Source of the DNA: Bradyrhizobium sp. 132
GTDB taxonomy: Bacteria; Pseudomonadota; Alphaproteobacteria; Rhizobiales; Xanthobacteraceae
Reading direction: 5' to 3'
Assembly: GCF_023074185.1 (NCBI RefSeq)
Contig: NZ_JADPKY010000155.1
Span: forward strand, 1 to 49,302
Length of the DNA: 49,302 bases
The position numbers and the translations under genes are program-made. Numbering within the stretch: the first letter of the stretch is position 1; each line of letters begins with the position of its first letter. Below, piece by piece: positions 27,323-36,099 of this stretch. The notes under the pieces are model-generated. The model had not been told where the DNA came from. It worked only from the letters and a program-made list of their open reading frames with translations, and ran no database searches.

Positions 27323-28875
27323 ATTTGCTCACCCGGCTGCGCGGTTGTCATTGACGATTTTCCCAGTTTCCCAAATCTATTGGCAATTGCGACGAGGATT
27401 CGCAGAATCTCAAGCTCGGGCCCAGTCGGCGAGCCTGCCGCTCGCCAGACTCCAAACAGTGCCCCGACATAGGCAAGGGCGCTCACGAAAACTACAGCGA
27501 TCAATCGAGCATAGACGTGAGACTCATGGCCAAAGAATGTGACGAAAGCCCAATTGGTCAGAAGACCGCCAATGATCATTGCGCAGGTGGACAGAACGGT
27601 CCTCAGATTCACCAGAAATTGCCGGGAGACAGAAGTGTCGATCAGCTCGCGGACGAGGACCATGTTATATACGACACCGCCGAGCGTAACCGCCACGCGA
27701 GCGACAAGCAGGCCAAGTATCCCTCCTACCCACAAGCCGGCAACGATGACAGGCAGCCTCACGATCAGGATCGCAACGTCGCGATGAAACAATCTGCGGG
27801 TCTGCCCAAGAGCCAGACCAAGGGGCTGGACGGTCGCGCTGAGCGTATGCAACGCAATTGCGCCTCCGAGAAGCTGGATCACGATCGTCGCGCCTGCCCA
27901 GGCCTTACCCAGAGCAAGCGGCACGAATTGATCGGCGATCAGCGCGAAGCCGAACCCCGCCGGAAACGCGATCGCGCACAGCATTGATTGCGCCGACAGA
28001 TAAGCTCGCTGCAGGGCGGCTTTGTCGTCCCTCAGCTTGACGAACGCGGGAAACAGCGTTCCTGCGAGCGGGTTTGTGGCTTCTCTTGTCGGCGTGGCGG
28101 CCAGGTCGCTGCCCAGCACATATCCGCCTAGGGCGGATTTCCCGAGAAAATATCCGATGATGATCTGGTCGAAACGCCAGTTCAGCGTGCTGACGGCCTG
28201 TCCGAGTGATAGCCACACAGAGAACGACCACAGGGAGCGACTGCCCTTTATCCGGAATTTTGGCCGGAACGGCCGGATCAAATAGGAGGCGACGACGTCG
28301 ACGAGATTGGCGGCGACGGCCCCGGCGATCAGCGCCCAATAGCTCTTGAAGCAAATGGCGATCCCGGAGGAGACCAGAATGGTTGCGAGCGCCCGGCTGA
28401 TGCTTGTCACAAATTCCTGCCAGAAGACGAGTTGACGCTGCATCATTGCGAGCATCGGATTTCGAAGACCCGATATCGCAATCGAGCAGCTCAGGACCAA
28501 CAGGATCGGAACCAAACGGCCGTCGCCGTAGGACAATGACACCGGATAAGCGAGCAACGACAGCAGGAATGCGAGCAAGCAAGCGCGAGCCATGCTCAAC
28601 GTCCACGCGGCGTGGAATTGGTCTTCAGTTGGGGCCTTGTGGTGAATGAGCGCCGATGTCAGGGACAGTTCGGTCATCGACGTCAGGATAGCAATGATGG
28701 CCGTCGCGACGGCAACCAGGCCGAAATCTTCCGGCGTGAGCATTCTCGCCAATATGAGCATGTTCATGAAGCCGAGACTGGCGACTACCAGCCGGCTCAC
28801 GCCGATCCAGGCAGCTCCGATGGCGATTGAATTTTTCGACAAAGGAAGCCCCGCATGCGCACCAGTAGCCACCAT
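27319..28875 (-). CDS. Wzx-type oligosaccharide flippase, copy 2
   Basis: The 518-residue product begins MVATGAHAGLPLSKNSIAIG and crosses the inner membrane with 12-14 helices. The N-terminal part LARMLTPEDFGLVAVATAII and the mid segment NWRFDQIIIGYFLGKSALGG are typical of WzxC-like MOP flippases and align with flippase 1 (8795), though overall similarity is modest. It would carry a second lipid-linked unit, or the same one, across the membrane. I chose ATG 28875, 14 bases after the GT61 stop; no strong ribosome site is seen, so coupling to that gene is likely. Its stop overlaps the gmd start. Confidence 0.88.
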   Translation of the reverse strand: MVATGAHAGLPLSKNSIAIGAAWIGVSRLVVASLGFMNMLILARMLTPEDFGLVAVATAIIAILTSMTELSLTSALIHHKAPTEDQFHAAWTLSMARACLLAFLLSLLAYPVSLSYGDGRLVPILLVLSCSIAISGLRNPMLAMMQRQLVFWQEFVTSISRALATILVSSGIAICFKSYWALIAGAVAANLVDVVASYLIRPFRPKFRIKGSRSLWSFSVWLSLGQAVSTLNWRFDQIIIGYFLGKSALGGYVLGSDLAATPTREATNPLAGTLFPAFVKLRDDKAALQRAYLSAQSMLCAIAFPAGFGFALIADQFVPLALGKAWAGATIVIQLLGGAIALHTLSATVQPLGLALGQTRRLFHRDVAILIVRLPVIVAGLWVGGILGLLVARVAVTLGGVVYNMVLVRELIDTSVSRQFLVNLRTVLSTCAMIIGGLLTNWAFVTFFGHESHVYARLIAVVFVSALAYVGALFGVWRAAGSPTGPELEILRILVAIANRFGKLGKSSMTTAQPGEQI

Positions 28876-28888
28876 TTTCAACGCTCGT

Positions 28889-29989
28889 TCATTGACAGAT
28901 GGTTTCCAGCGCGCGCTCGAAGATATCAGGCGCAACCTCGAAATCGAATGGACTGGGTCCAAACGTGCCCTGCGGGCGCGTTCCGTTGCTGGGTCCCACA
29001 ATGTAAGAATATTCCGCGCCCGCGGATGTTGCGATCGTGTAGTAGTAGGGATGCACGTGGTCTGAGGGTATCAGCTCGAGGACCCTTGTCCCCGGTGAGC
29101 AGAATACGAGATTTGTCAGGCCTGCACCATGTGGGCCAACGACAATCGAGCATTCCGAGAAAAACGTCGCTTCATCCTCGACATCAGCAAAGTCGTAGAC
29201 TTGGAAGCCGAACTTTTTCAGCACAGGCATCAGCTCTTCTTCGTTGGCGACCTTCCTTTGCCCTTTGCGCGGAACGTATACGCGCCTGTCGTGACGAAGC
29301 GGCGACTTGGCTACCTGCGAGCGGAAGAACTCAGTGAGCCACGGCGCATAGTTCCGCCGCAAGCCCGGAAACGAAGTGCCGATCACGAGATCGGCCTGGA
29401 TATCGTCCTGGCCTGCCCACACGCACTTGTGCATTGAAATTCCAAGCCGGCGAACGAGTTTGGCTGCTGTTTCGGATGTCGGTTTAGGCAAATAGATATA
29501 ATCCACGTCATCGAGCGATAGGCCACTGTTCCGGAAAAGCGCCAGGCGTCCCAGGCAATCGAGGAGGAAGTGCCCATAGTTCCCTCCGGCGAAATCACTC
29601 GCCAGCGCGAGACAGGTGCCGCTCAACGGCAGCGGTGTTCCGTAGGCAATTGATCTTGGATGGCGCGAGAAAGACGATCCGTACCAGGTGCTTTCGTAGA
29701 GCAGCGATCCATCTTCTGTCACGAGCCAACCGTCGGGACCGAGGATGCGGGCATTGTTCAGGCTGAGAACGCCCAGCTCAGGCATTCTATTGTCAACGCT
29801 TCCACCAAACCCTGCGTCGCGGCTGCCGAATCGAATCGGCGCCCTCCGCGCTAACACCTCTTCTTCGACTGCAGTCAGCCAGGTGTGCGGATGTTCGCTT
29901 CGCCACGTGCGATGATCGCAGAGCCGGCTCGGGCTGCCGCGCAATGCACCACGGAAGATTTGCCTGACGGCCCGAACCTTGGAGTTCAT
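28889..29989 (-). CDS. GT61 family (DUF563) glycosyltransferase
   Basis: The 366-residue product starts MNSKVRAVRQIFRGALRGSP and is the first gene of the operon with wzx, gmd and fcl. Family marks are ASDFAGGNYGHFLLDCLGRL, a helical region with DVDYIYLPKP, RRVYVPRKGQRKVANEEEL, and IVVGPHGAGLTNLVFCSPGT, followed by VLELIPSDHVHPYYY. GT61 (DUF563) enzymes in bacterial capsule and EPS clusters transfer various sugars. The adjacent GDP-fucose genes make a fucosyl or other deoxy-sugar transfer conceivable, but the family is not restricted to that donor. No membrane helix is evident. Confidence 0.85.
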   Translation of the reverse strand: MNSKVRAVRQIFRGALRGSPSRLCDHRTWRSEHPHTWLTAVEEEVLARRAPIRFGSRDAGFGGSVDNRMPELGVLSLNNARILGPDGWLVTEDGSLLYESTWYGSSFSRHPRSIAYGTPLPLSGTCLALASDFAGGNYGHFLLDCLGRLALFRNSGLSLDDVDYIYLPKPTSETAAKLVRRLGISMHKCVWAGQDDIQADLVIGTSFPGLRRNYAPWLTEFFRSQVAKSPLRHDRRVYVPRKGQRKVANEEELMPVLKKFGFQVYDFADVEDEATFFSECSIVVGPHGAGLTNLVFCSPGTRVLELIPSDHVHPYYYTIATSAGAEYSYIVGPSNGTRPQGTFGPSPFDFEVAPDIFERALETICQ

Positions 29990-30168
29990 GGACGATTACC
30001 TTTGCAAGACACAGATTGTGGCGGGTAAGCCCGCACGAGGGGGGCTCACCTGCCACAGCCAAAGCAAAACTCAGACCGACATCGGACAGCTTGCCGATCC
30101 GAACCAGCGCTACTCGGCCTGATCCAGATCACGACGAGTTGTACTTGCGCCGGATCCAGCCTTCCCAA

Positions 30169-31518
30169 TCAGCGTCCCACATGCAGCGACAATAGACGGC
30201 AAGATCGGGCTTTTTTTGGTTGGATCAGCGTAGTGTCGCAGGCAACGGGGACTTCTTTGGGGCCAACCTCGCCAGCAACGTCAGCCGTCAATTTGCTGCC
30301 CAGCAGGTAGCTTCCCTCGCGCGGCACGGCCGGCAGCGCAAATTCGACTAAACTGACGCCACCTTCGCCTTCCTTGCGAGAGACCGGTTGCAGCGGCTTC
30401 TTCGCCGATGCGACGATGGCGCCGGTCGTTTCGTCGAAGATGTATACCTGAAGCGTTCGATTTGTCGGATAGTCCTCCGGAATCTTGATCGGAACTTCGA
30501 TCTTGAGCGGATCGGTCGTGTTCAGCGACAATACCCCTGCATTCGGCTTCTTGTCCGCTACCACCTTCGTGACGTTGAGGAATGTCGGCTTCGGCATATC
30601 GTTGAGCGCTGCCGTATATCCAAAATCATTCGGATCGGGTGTCACGTCGCTCGGACCACATTTCCGGCCTCCCCGCTCGGACGTTGTGAACTGGCACACC
30701 CGAACGTAGTCGATCTTGAACGTCTGCGGGAAAGCCGCGTCATCGACCCCGTGCCGGCCTGCCCAAGCCGCTCCGCCGACAGCGAAATTAAAATCGATAT
30801 GCGCCGGCGGCCCCAGTTGGTCGTCCTTCCTGAGCCACTGGTACGTGCGCGTGTAGATGAGGCGGCCGTCCCAGAAGAACGAAATGCGGTCAGGCGCCCA
30901 AACGAAACCGGCAATATGCCAATCCTTGTTCAGGTCCTCCTTGCTGACCATGTCCTGAAACCTGAGCACGAACGAGTTGTCCACGTAGGTGTAGGACTGT
31001 GGCGTCCACTTGTCCTTGCTCATGGCGTTCGAGTGCAGCATGTTCGGCTTGTCTTCCACGCCGTTGATGACGTACTCGAAAATGTCGATCTCCGGTGGAT
31101 GCCAAAATTTTCCATCGATGTCGTAATCGGCTTCGAGCCAGAATGCCGGCCACGATCCCCGCGCATTCGGAAGAAAGACCCGCGCCTCATAGTAGCCGTA
31201 ATAGAATGTCTGGTGGCTTCGGATCATCGCGGAATCGAACGTGTCCGACGCCTCATTCTTTTTTGCAGTCAGACCCAGGACACCTCCGGACACCACGTGG
31301 TTATCGCGGTAGCGCTGCTTTTCGTCGTTGAACCGGTCCATCGTTTCGTTGTTGTAGATGTACCGGGTCGCCCATTTGGTTCGATCAAGCTTGTCGCCAT
31401 TGAACTCGTCCGAAAACACCAGCTCCCAGCCGGCGCACCACGCTGGCGTTGCCGATCCGAGCGCAAGAACTATCGAGGCAACACAAAGGACTTGCCTGCG
31501 CGCGACTGCGATCATCAT
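30169..31518 (-). CDS. Secreted GH16 glycanase, with likely frameshift near its C-terminus
   Basis: The 449-residue product starts at ATG 31518 after AAGGAT (ATG 31515 is also possible). A signal peptide covers about 1-28 (VLCVASIVLALGSATPAWCA). The GH16 domain has WELVFSDEFNGDKLDRTKW, YYGYYEARVFLPNARGSWPAFWLEA, and the active site PPEIDIFEY (Glu143, Asp145, Glu148). A beta-sandwich-like tail follows. A run of seven A at about 30211-30217 puts the current frame into KARSCRLLSLHVGR and a stop at 30169. With one A fewer it would read KKPDLAVYCRCMWDADWEGW and end at 30129, rich in Trp and Cys. That longer ending is the more natural one, so a frameshift is likely. The enzyme probably trims EPS in the periplasm or outside. 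Confidence 0.85.
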   Translation of the reverse strand: MMIAVARRQVLCVASIVLALGSATPAWCAGWELVFSDEFNGDKLDRTKWATRYIYNNETMDRFNDEKQRYRDNHVVSGGVLGLTAKKNEASDTFDSAMIRSHQTFYYGYYEARVFLPNARGSWPAFWLEADYDIDGKFWHPPEIDIFEYVINGVEDKPNMLHSNAMSKDKWTPQSYTYVDNSFVLRFQDMVSKEDLNKDWHIAGFVWAPDRISFFWDGRLIYTRTYQWLRKDDQLGPPAHIDFNFAVGGAAWAGRHGVDDAAFPQTFKIDYVRVCQFTTSERGGRKCGPSDVTPDPNDFGYTAALNDMPKPTFLNVTKVVADKKPNAGVLSLNTTDPLKIEVPIKIPEDYPTNRTLQVYIFDETTGAIVASAKKPLQPVSRKEGEGGVSLVEFALPAVPREGSYLLGSKLTADVAGEVGPKEVPVACDTTLIQPKKARSCRLLSLHVGR

Positions 31519-31727
31519 CGAGATCCTTTCGGTTCGGCTGTTGGCTCCGGCGGGGACGCTGTGCCGGCCCAATGCGCAAAGACGATGGCAACGGTGACGC
31601 TGCCACGCCGTGAGCCGGCACGCTCAAGCACACGGCCCTGCTGCTTTTTCCCGAGTAGAAGTTCAACTTGCGATCGTTTTGAGGCGATGACTTGTCGACT
31701 GTTCAAGAACATTTGACTGCTCCCCGA

Positions 31728-32852
31728 TCAGGTTCCCTCCTTCGCTGTCGCGTCCTCCATGATCGGCCCGACTACCGGCTTCACCTTCGAGATCTTATCA
31801 ATCCGTTTTCGAATCTGTCCCGTCGCCTTTACTTCAAGGAACCGATGGCTGATCGTTGCAACGATAAGCGACGGCGGAAGCGAGACCAGGAAGAACACCA
31901 GTTGCGACCCGTGGCCCAACGCATCCACCATACCCGTTCGATACATGATTAGCTTGATCCCGGCCATGACGAGCGGCGGCCAGAGATAAAAACTGAAGCT
32001 GATCGTACCCAACCACTGCATGACCTGCCAACGGAGCATTCTTCCGAACGGACCGTTTCCGAGGGACATGCCCAGCAGGAAAATGGTCCCAAAGACGCCA
32101 CCAAGAACGACAAATGGAAAAGCAAAGATCCAGTCATGGAATGAGAGATGCGCCGGCGTGACAAAGCCCACGTAATCCGTTGCGCTGGCAAGCTCGAGGC
32201 CCCTCCAGACAGTCAAGAACAGCACGAAGAAGATAGCCGGGCATTTCGCCAAGGATTGCAATAACGTCGACGATAGATACTTCTCGGCAACAAGCACGCC
32301 GCCGATCATCAGGAGCGCGCGGGGGTAGTACACGACGAAGATCAGCGAACCAACGGCCAGCGTCAACGCCAGCGGCCGACTGAAGCCGCTGATCAGGAAG
32401 ACGACGGCGCATACGCCATAGAACAGGAATTCGTATCCGAGCGACCACGCAGCCGGATTGATTTGAAGGACGTCAATAAATGGAGGCGGCGCGAGCAGAT
32501 TTGCGCCCACCAGCAGCAGACTTTGACCCTTTCCTGAAAGCCAGCCGAAAATCGCAATCGCGATAACGGTAACCCAGAGGACCGGAAGAATCCTCGCATA
32601 GCGGTCAAGGATAAAGGTCACGACCGAGGATGCTCGATACAGGCTTGGCAGAATGACGATTCCGCTGATGCCGAAAAAAAACTCGACACCGAACTTTCCG
32701 GTCTGCAGCGCTTCTCCAAACAGCCCCCTGGCAAACAACTCGAACGTCGGGAGTCCGGAATGAACAACGTGATAGACGAATACCATGAGGCAAAACAAAC
32801 CTCTGGCGCCATGAACGTAGGGGTTAAATCTTGCGCTCGTGTCGTGTTCCAT
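31728..32852 (-). CDS. Acyltransferase 3 family membrane protein, copy 2
   Basis: The 374-residue product starts MEHDTSARFNPYVHGARGLF and has about ten membrane helices. The conserved N-terminal Arg and His are visible in GARGLFCLMVFVYHVVH, followed by FGVEFFFGISGIVILP and RYARILPVLWV. The C-terminal polar tail follows RFLEVKATGQI. It is expected to move an acyl group to the EPS or its precursor. It differs clearly from the acyltransferase at 2058-3299, so two different decorations are possible. It is divergent from the Wzy-like gene and lies just downstream of the GH16 gene on the same strand. No strong ribosome site is seen at the chosen ATG. Confidence 0.85.
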   Translation of the reverse strand: MEHDTSARFNPYVHGARGLFCLMVFVYHVVHSGLPTFELFARGLFGEALQTGKFGVEFFFGISGIVILPSLYRASSVVTFILDRYARILPVLWVTVIAIAIFGWLSGKGQSLLLVGANLLAPPPFIDVLQINPAAWSLGYEFLFYGVCAVVFLISGFSRPLALTLAVGSLIFVVYYPRALLMIGGVLVAEKYLSSTLLQSLAKCPAIFFVLFLTVWRGLELASATDYVGFVTPAHLSFHDWIFAFPFVVLGGVFGTIFLLGMSLGNGPFGRMLRWQVMQWLGTISFSFYLWPPLVMAGIKLIMYRTGMVDALGHGSQLVFFLVSLPPSLIVATISHRFLEVKATGQIRKRIDKISKVKPVVGPIMEDATAKEGT

Positions 32853-32993
32853 GTGGAAGTTGCCACTGGCTCTAGTATAGAGGGTTAACAGCCTCACGAG
32901 CGAGACCAAGGTCGATCGCGATTGTTGTCCCGCGCCGCCCAAGCAGACACTGCTCGCCGAGGCGCCAAGAAACTGGAATCGACGAGTCCGAAC

Positions 32994-34310
32994 ATGGTGA
33001 GCCTCGATACATTCCCAGCCAGAAGCTCGTCTAACAAGCGCGCTGCAGCAGCGTCAAGTGACGAGAGCAACAGCGTCATTTTCGCGCATATCGCCTTCAT
33101 TCTGTGCATTTGCATGCAGCGCTTCGGACTCCTCGTAGGAACCGGACAGATCTTCTTTTCGTTGTTCGGATTCTTTGCGCTCGTCGCGTGGGGATGGTGG
33201 GTTGGTCTTGTGCGCCTTCGCGGACCGCAGACTCTCGCGTTCGGACTTGTCGTCATCTGGTTTCTCGTCAGCGCAGTCGCCGCAGCCGAATCTCCTGATC
33301 GCGGTGTGGAGACCAGCCCGGCGTCGCTTGCGATGGTTCTTGTCACGAATTCGATCTTCCTATTCGGACCCTCAACAAGATTCTCGAACGAGGCCGTCCT
33401 TCCCACTTTCCTGTTCTATGTTCGCTTGTGCGCCGTTCTGGCCATCGTTCAGATTGTCTTCCAGTTCGGCGGCATACGCATCTTCTCATTCAAGGATGCA
33501 ATCCCGGCGCTTGATCCGATCCTCGTTGAATCTGCGTACAATCAAAATGCGGTGGAATTTTATGGGTCCTTGAATCGACGCGCGAACGGGTTTTTCCCGA
33601 TGGAGCCCGGAGCACTATCCCAATTGCTCGCTATAGGTGTAATCGTCGACGTCTTCCTTTTGCGGCGATTTAGCTATCTCCCGCTGTACGCCATCTCATA
33701 CGTCCTGACTCGATCCGGATCGGGCCTCTTGGTGCTCGCCGTGTCCCTTGGCGTCTATCCCCTGATTGCTCCGCTCAAATCGCTGCGCGTTATCGCCATA
33801 GGAGCGATCGCTGTCTTGATGATCGGAACTGCCTACCTCGTTGCGCCGGACCCCTTCGATCCTATCGTTAATAGATTGGACGAATTCAGTTCAACCAAGT
33901 CGAGCGGCTATGCACGCTACGTGGCACAACTACAGACCTGGAACTATCTCTTTCAGACCGACAGAGTGCTTATCGGCTCGGGACCTGGCGGATTGGAGCG
34001 GTCGCCTGCCTACTTTGGCGGCAGCGGAAATCCCGTTCTCAAGCTCGTCGCAGATTATGGAATTATCGGGCTTATACTTTTCCTGTTTTATCTCCTCCTC
34101 TCGATATTCAGGAAAGACAACTCGATGCTCGCATTGACGATGCTGGCTTGCTATCAGCTCGGCGGCGGCAACCTCGCCATGGCTCCATTTCTGATCATGA
34201 TGGCAATGCTGTGCGTATGGTCGCAGCCGCCAAGCGCCCGTCTGAGGTCGATCCGCCGTCCAGCTTCCGTCCAACGGATGCAGTCCAGCCCTGCCCCGAT
34301 CATCGAATGA
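32994..34310 (+). CDS. Wzy/O-antigen ligase-like polymerase, copy 1
   Basis: It is expected to join repeat units on the outer face of the inner membrane. The 438-residue product starts at ATG 32994 (MVSLDTFPARSSSNKRAAAA) with a polar N-terminus and about 11 membrane helices. The C-terminal part has RVLIGSGPGGLERSPAYFGG and then VLKLVADYGIIGLILFLFYL, as in the Wzy_C family. A long periplasmic loop with FSSTKSSGYARYVAQLQTW precedes it. ExoQ-type proteins are similar in layout. It is convergent with the GT2 at 34300, overlapping it by 11 bases. Polymerase and ligase cannot be told apart from sequence. Confidence 0.8.
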   Translation: MVSLDTFPARSSSNKRAAAASSDESNSVIFAHIAFILCICMQRFGLLVGTGQIFFSLFGFFALVAWGWWVGLVRLRGPQTLAFGLVVIWFLVSAVAAAESPDRGVETSPASLAMVLVTNSIFLFGPSTRFSNEAVLPTFLFYVRLCAVLAIVQIVFQFGGIRIFSFKDAIPALDPILVESAYNQNAVEFYGSLNRRANGFFPMEPGALSQLLAIGVIVDVFLLRRFSYLPLYAISYVLTRSGSGLLVLAVSLGVYPLIAPLKSLRVIAIGAIAVLMIGTAYLVAPDPFDPIVNRLDEFSSTKSSGYARYVAQLQTWNYLFQTDRVLIGSGPGGLERSPAYFGGSGNPVLKLVADYGIIGLILFLFYLLLSIFRKDNSMLALTMLACYQLGGGNLAMAPFLIMMAMLCVWSQPPSARLRSIRRPASVQRMQSSPAPIIE

Positions 34311-35400
34311 CGCGGAATAGACCAAGCAAAGCGCGCAACCATTTCGGCCGCTGGGCAGGCACGTACCGCAAACTCACCAGGGCACGTCGAATGTACCGCG
34401 GACTGATCAGTACGCACAAAATCCAGCCCAGCAACGATATGCGCTGGGATCTAGAGAACCCTTGCGGAGTCGCAACGGCCCGAAGCGCATCGGCAGCGAT
34501 ACGCAATGCGCTGTCCTGGGCGATTGGATGGAGATCTGGCCGCAGCTTGAACGACGCGGTCCGCAAACAAAGAAATATGACATTTCTGTTGAGCGCATCG
34601 GACGCCACCGGTAGTTTGTCGATGCTCGCGAACTCGGTAAAGAATTTGTAGCGCCGCCGCGTGAGGTCGATCTCTCTCGCAAAGCGGGCATCGTCCAGTT
34701 GAAGGAAGGCCCCGTGATTGAGGCCGTGCACGCGATAGTCAGCCAAGGGCTTTGTGATCGTCTCGATATGACCACACGCGGGAGCGGCCGCCAGTAGATA
34801 ACTGTCCGGCGCCCGGTCGACAAAGTCGGATTCAAAGCCGAAAACACGCTCGACAAACCATCTCGGGTAGGCATTTCCCGACCCCGGCGGCGTCGGATAG
34901 GCACCGGTCGTCGTCATCCACCTGCGGATGTCCTCCGAGGCGGGACGGGAGAAGAACTGCGGCAGGACATTTCCAGTCGGCTGCCCCTGTGCGTCGATAA
35001 CGCGCATCTGAAACTGATATTTGCTCGCGACCTCCAACCAGACGGATGCAATCTCCGTCATCACATCGGGATGCAGGGCATCGTCCGAGTCGAGAAATAT
35101 GATGACGTCGCCGGAGGATCTGCGAAAGCCGTTCACACAAGACGGCATCTGCCCGGCGTTCGGCTGGCTGATGATCGCGACCTCGTCTGCAAATTCGTTG
35201 ATGACGTCAAGCGAATTGTCCGTCGAACCGTCATCAACGACGATCACTTCGACTTTCGGCCATCGTATATCCAGTGCGCTGCGGATCGCAGATCCCACGT
35301 AAGCGGCGTAGTTGTGATTCGGAATGATGACGGAAAGGCTCGGTAGGTCCGCCCGTTCGGCGCCCCGCACCACAGTGTGTCTTGGTGTCTGCTTCAGCAT
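34300..35400 (-). CDS. Family 2 glycosyltransferase, paralog of the 18994 gene
   Basis: The 366-residue product starts MLKQTPRHTVVRGAERADLP (ATG 35400; an ATG at 35460 would add 20 polar residues). GT-A motifs are LSVIIPNHNYAAYVGSAI, VIVVDDGSTDNSLDVI and VIIFLDSDDALHPDV. The middle has PGSGNAYPRWFVERVFGF, shared with the GT2 at 18994, and a YRVHGLNHG segment. The C-terminal hydrophobic stretch SLLGWILCVLISPRYI suggests membrane association. The two paralogs share length and these segments, so they probably arose by duplication and now handle different steps. Its 3' end overlaps the Wzy-like gene. Confidence 0.85.
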   Translation of the reverse strand: MLKQTPRHTVVRGAERADLPSLSVIIPNHNYAAYVGSAIRSALDIRWPKVEVIVVDDGSTDNSLDVINEFADEVAIISQPNAGQMPSCVNGFRRSSGDVIIFLDSDDALHPDVMTEIASVWLEVASKYQFQMRVIDAQGQPTGNVLPQFFSRPASEDIRRWMTTTGAYPTPPGSGNAYPRWFVERVFGFESDFVDRAPDSYLLAAAPACGHIETITKPLADYRVHGLNHGAFLQLDDARFAREIDLTRRRYKFFTEFASIDKLPVASDALNRNVIFLCLRTASFKLRPDLHPIAQDSALRIAADALRAVATPQGFSRSQRISLLGWILCVLISPRYIRRALVSLRYVPAQRPKWLRALLGLFRVIR

Positions 35401-35482
35401 TGGACGCCGAGAATACTCACGTTGAGGATACTCATCATACGACTGCCGACACAGTATCATGTTCGACAGATATTCAATGACC

Positions 35483-35510
35483 AGACACTCTGTCTACGAA
35501 GAGTGCACTC
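35483..35510. promoter_or_regulatory. Two small inverted repeats in a divergent intergenic region
   Basis: AGACA and TGTCT flank CTC at 35483-35495, and a perfect 10-base palindrome GAGTGCACTC lies at 35501-35510. They are between the GT2 gene (start 35400) and the secreted-protein gene (start 35647). They could be operators, but short palindromes also arise by chance. Confidence 0.25.
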
Positions 35511-35646
35511 TCTAGCATGGGTTTTCCATCGCAAGGAAGAGGCAGGTTTGGGATCTGTCCGATCGATGGAACAATTTGTTTGTCATTGTGTTGCCGCAAC
35601 TGCAACGCTATCCATGCAGAACGAGCAGTGAAGATGTGTAGTAAAG

Positions 35647-36099
35647 ATGCGTGACGAACGATCGACGAGCTCAGATGGTTTCGTGGCGATATGCGTGGCG
35701 GTCGTTTCATCGCTCCTGGCAACGACGGCCGATGCACAACTTTCCGGCTACGGACGCACATCTCCACCGATGTATGGCGGCTCCGGCATTTCGACTCGGC
35801 CCTCGAATTCAATCCGGCCCATGGAAGGCACTTACGCTCCAAATCACAAGACGCCGGACGGGAAGCTTTGCATATCGATCAATCCGCTAACGCACCCGCA
35901 AACTATGAATCCTAAGATCATCGACCAAATTGTTCTAGTTCAAAACATTTGCGGCGAATCGATCCGGGTTCAGGTTTGTTATGCCGGCAGTTCCGATTGC
36001 ATCGTTGTTCCGCTCGCAGGCTACCAGAAGCTGCAGAGGACGCTGGGAGTCGCGGCTGGGTCAACCAGCTTTCAATTTGAGTATCGCGAACTCTATTGA
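35647..36099 (+). CDS. Small secreted protein of unknown function
   Basis: The 150-residue product has a signal peptide at about 10-30 (FVAICVAVVSSLLATTADA), cleaved before QLSGYG. The mature part begins with a Gly/Ser/Pro-rich stretch (YGRTSPPMYGGSGISTRP) and continues as a small folded domain with four Cys (LCISINP, NICGE, VQVCYAGSSDCIVV) that could form two disulfides. It ends FQFEYRELY. No known family is recognised. It faces the divergent GT2 gene, and the next gene is an epimerase. A periplasmic or extracellular role near the EPS machinery is possible. Confidence 0.65.
   Translation: MRDERSTSSDGFVAICVAVVSSLLATTADAQLSGYGRTSPPMYGGSGISTRPSNSIRPMEGTYAPNHKTPDGKLCISINPLTHPQTMNPKIIDQIVLVQNICGESIRVQVCYAGSSDCIVVPLAGYQKLQRTLGVAAGSTSFQFEYRELY

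Noticed and set aside
30388..31716. 442-residue open frame on the plus strand
   Set aside because: It is antisense to the secreted GH16 gene with intact catalytic motif; the frame has skewed Arg/Val/His content.
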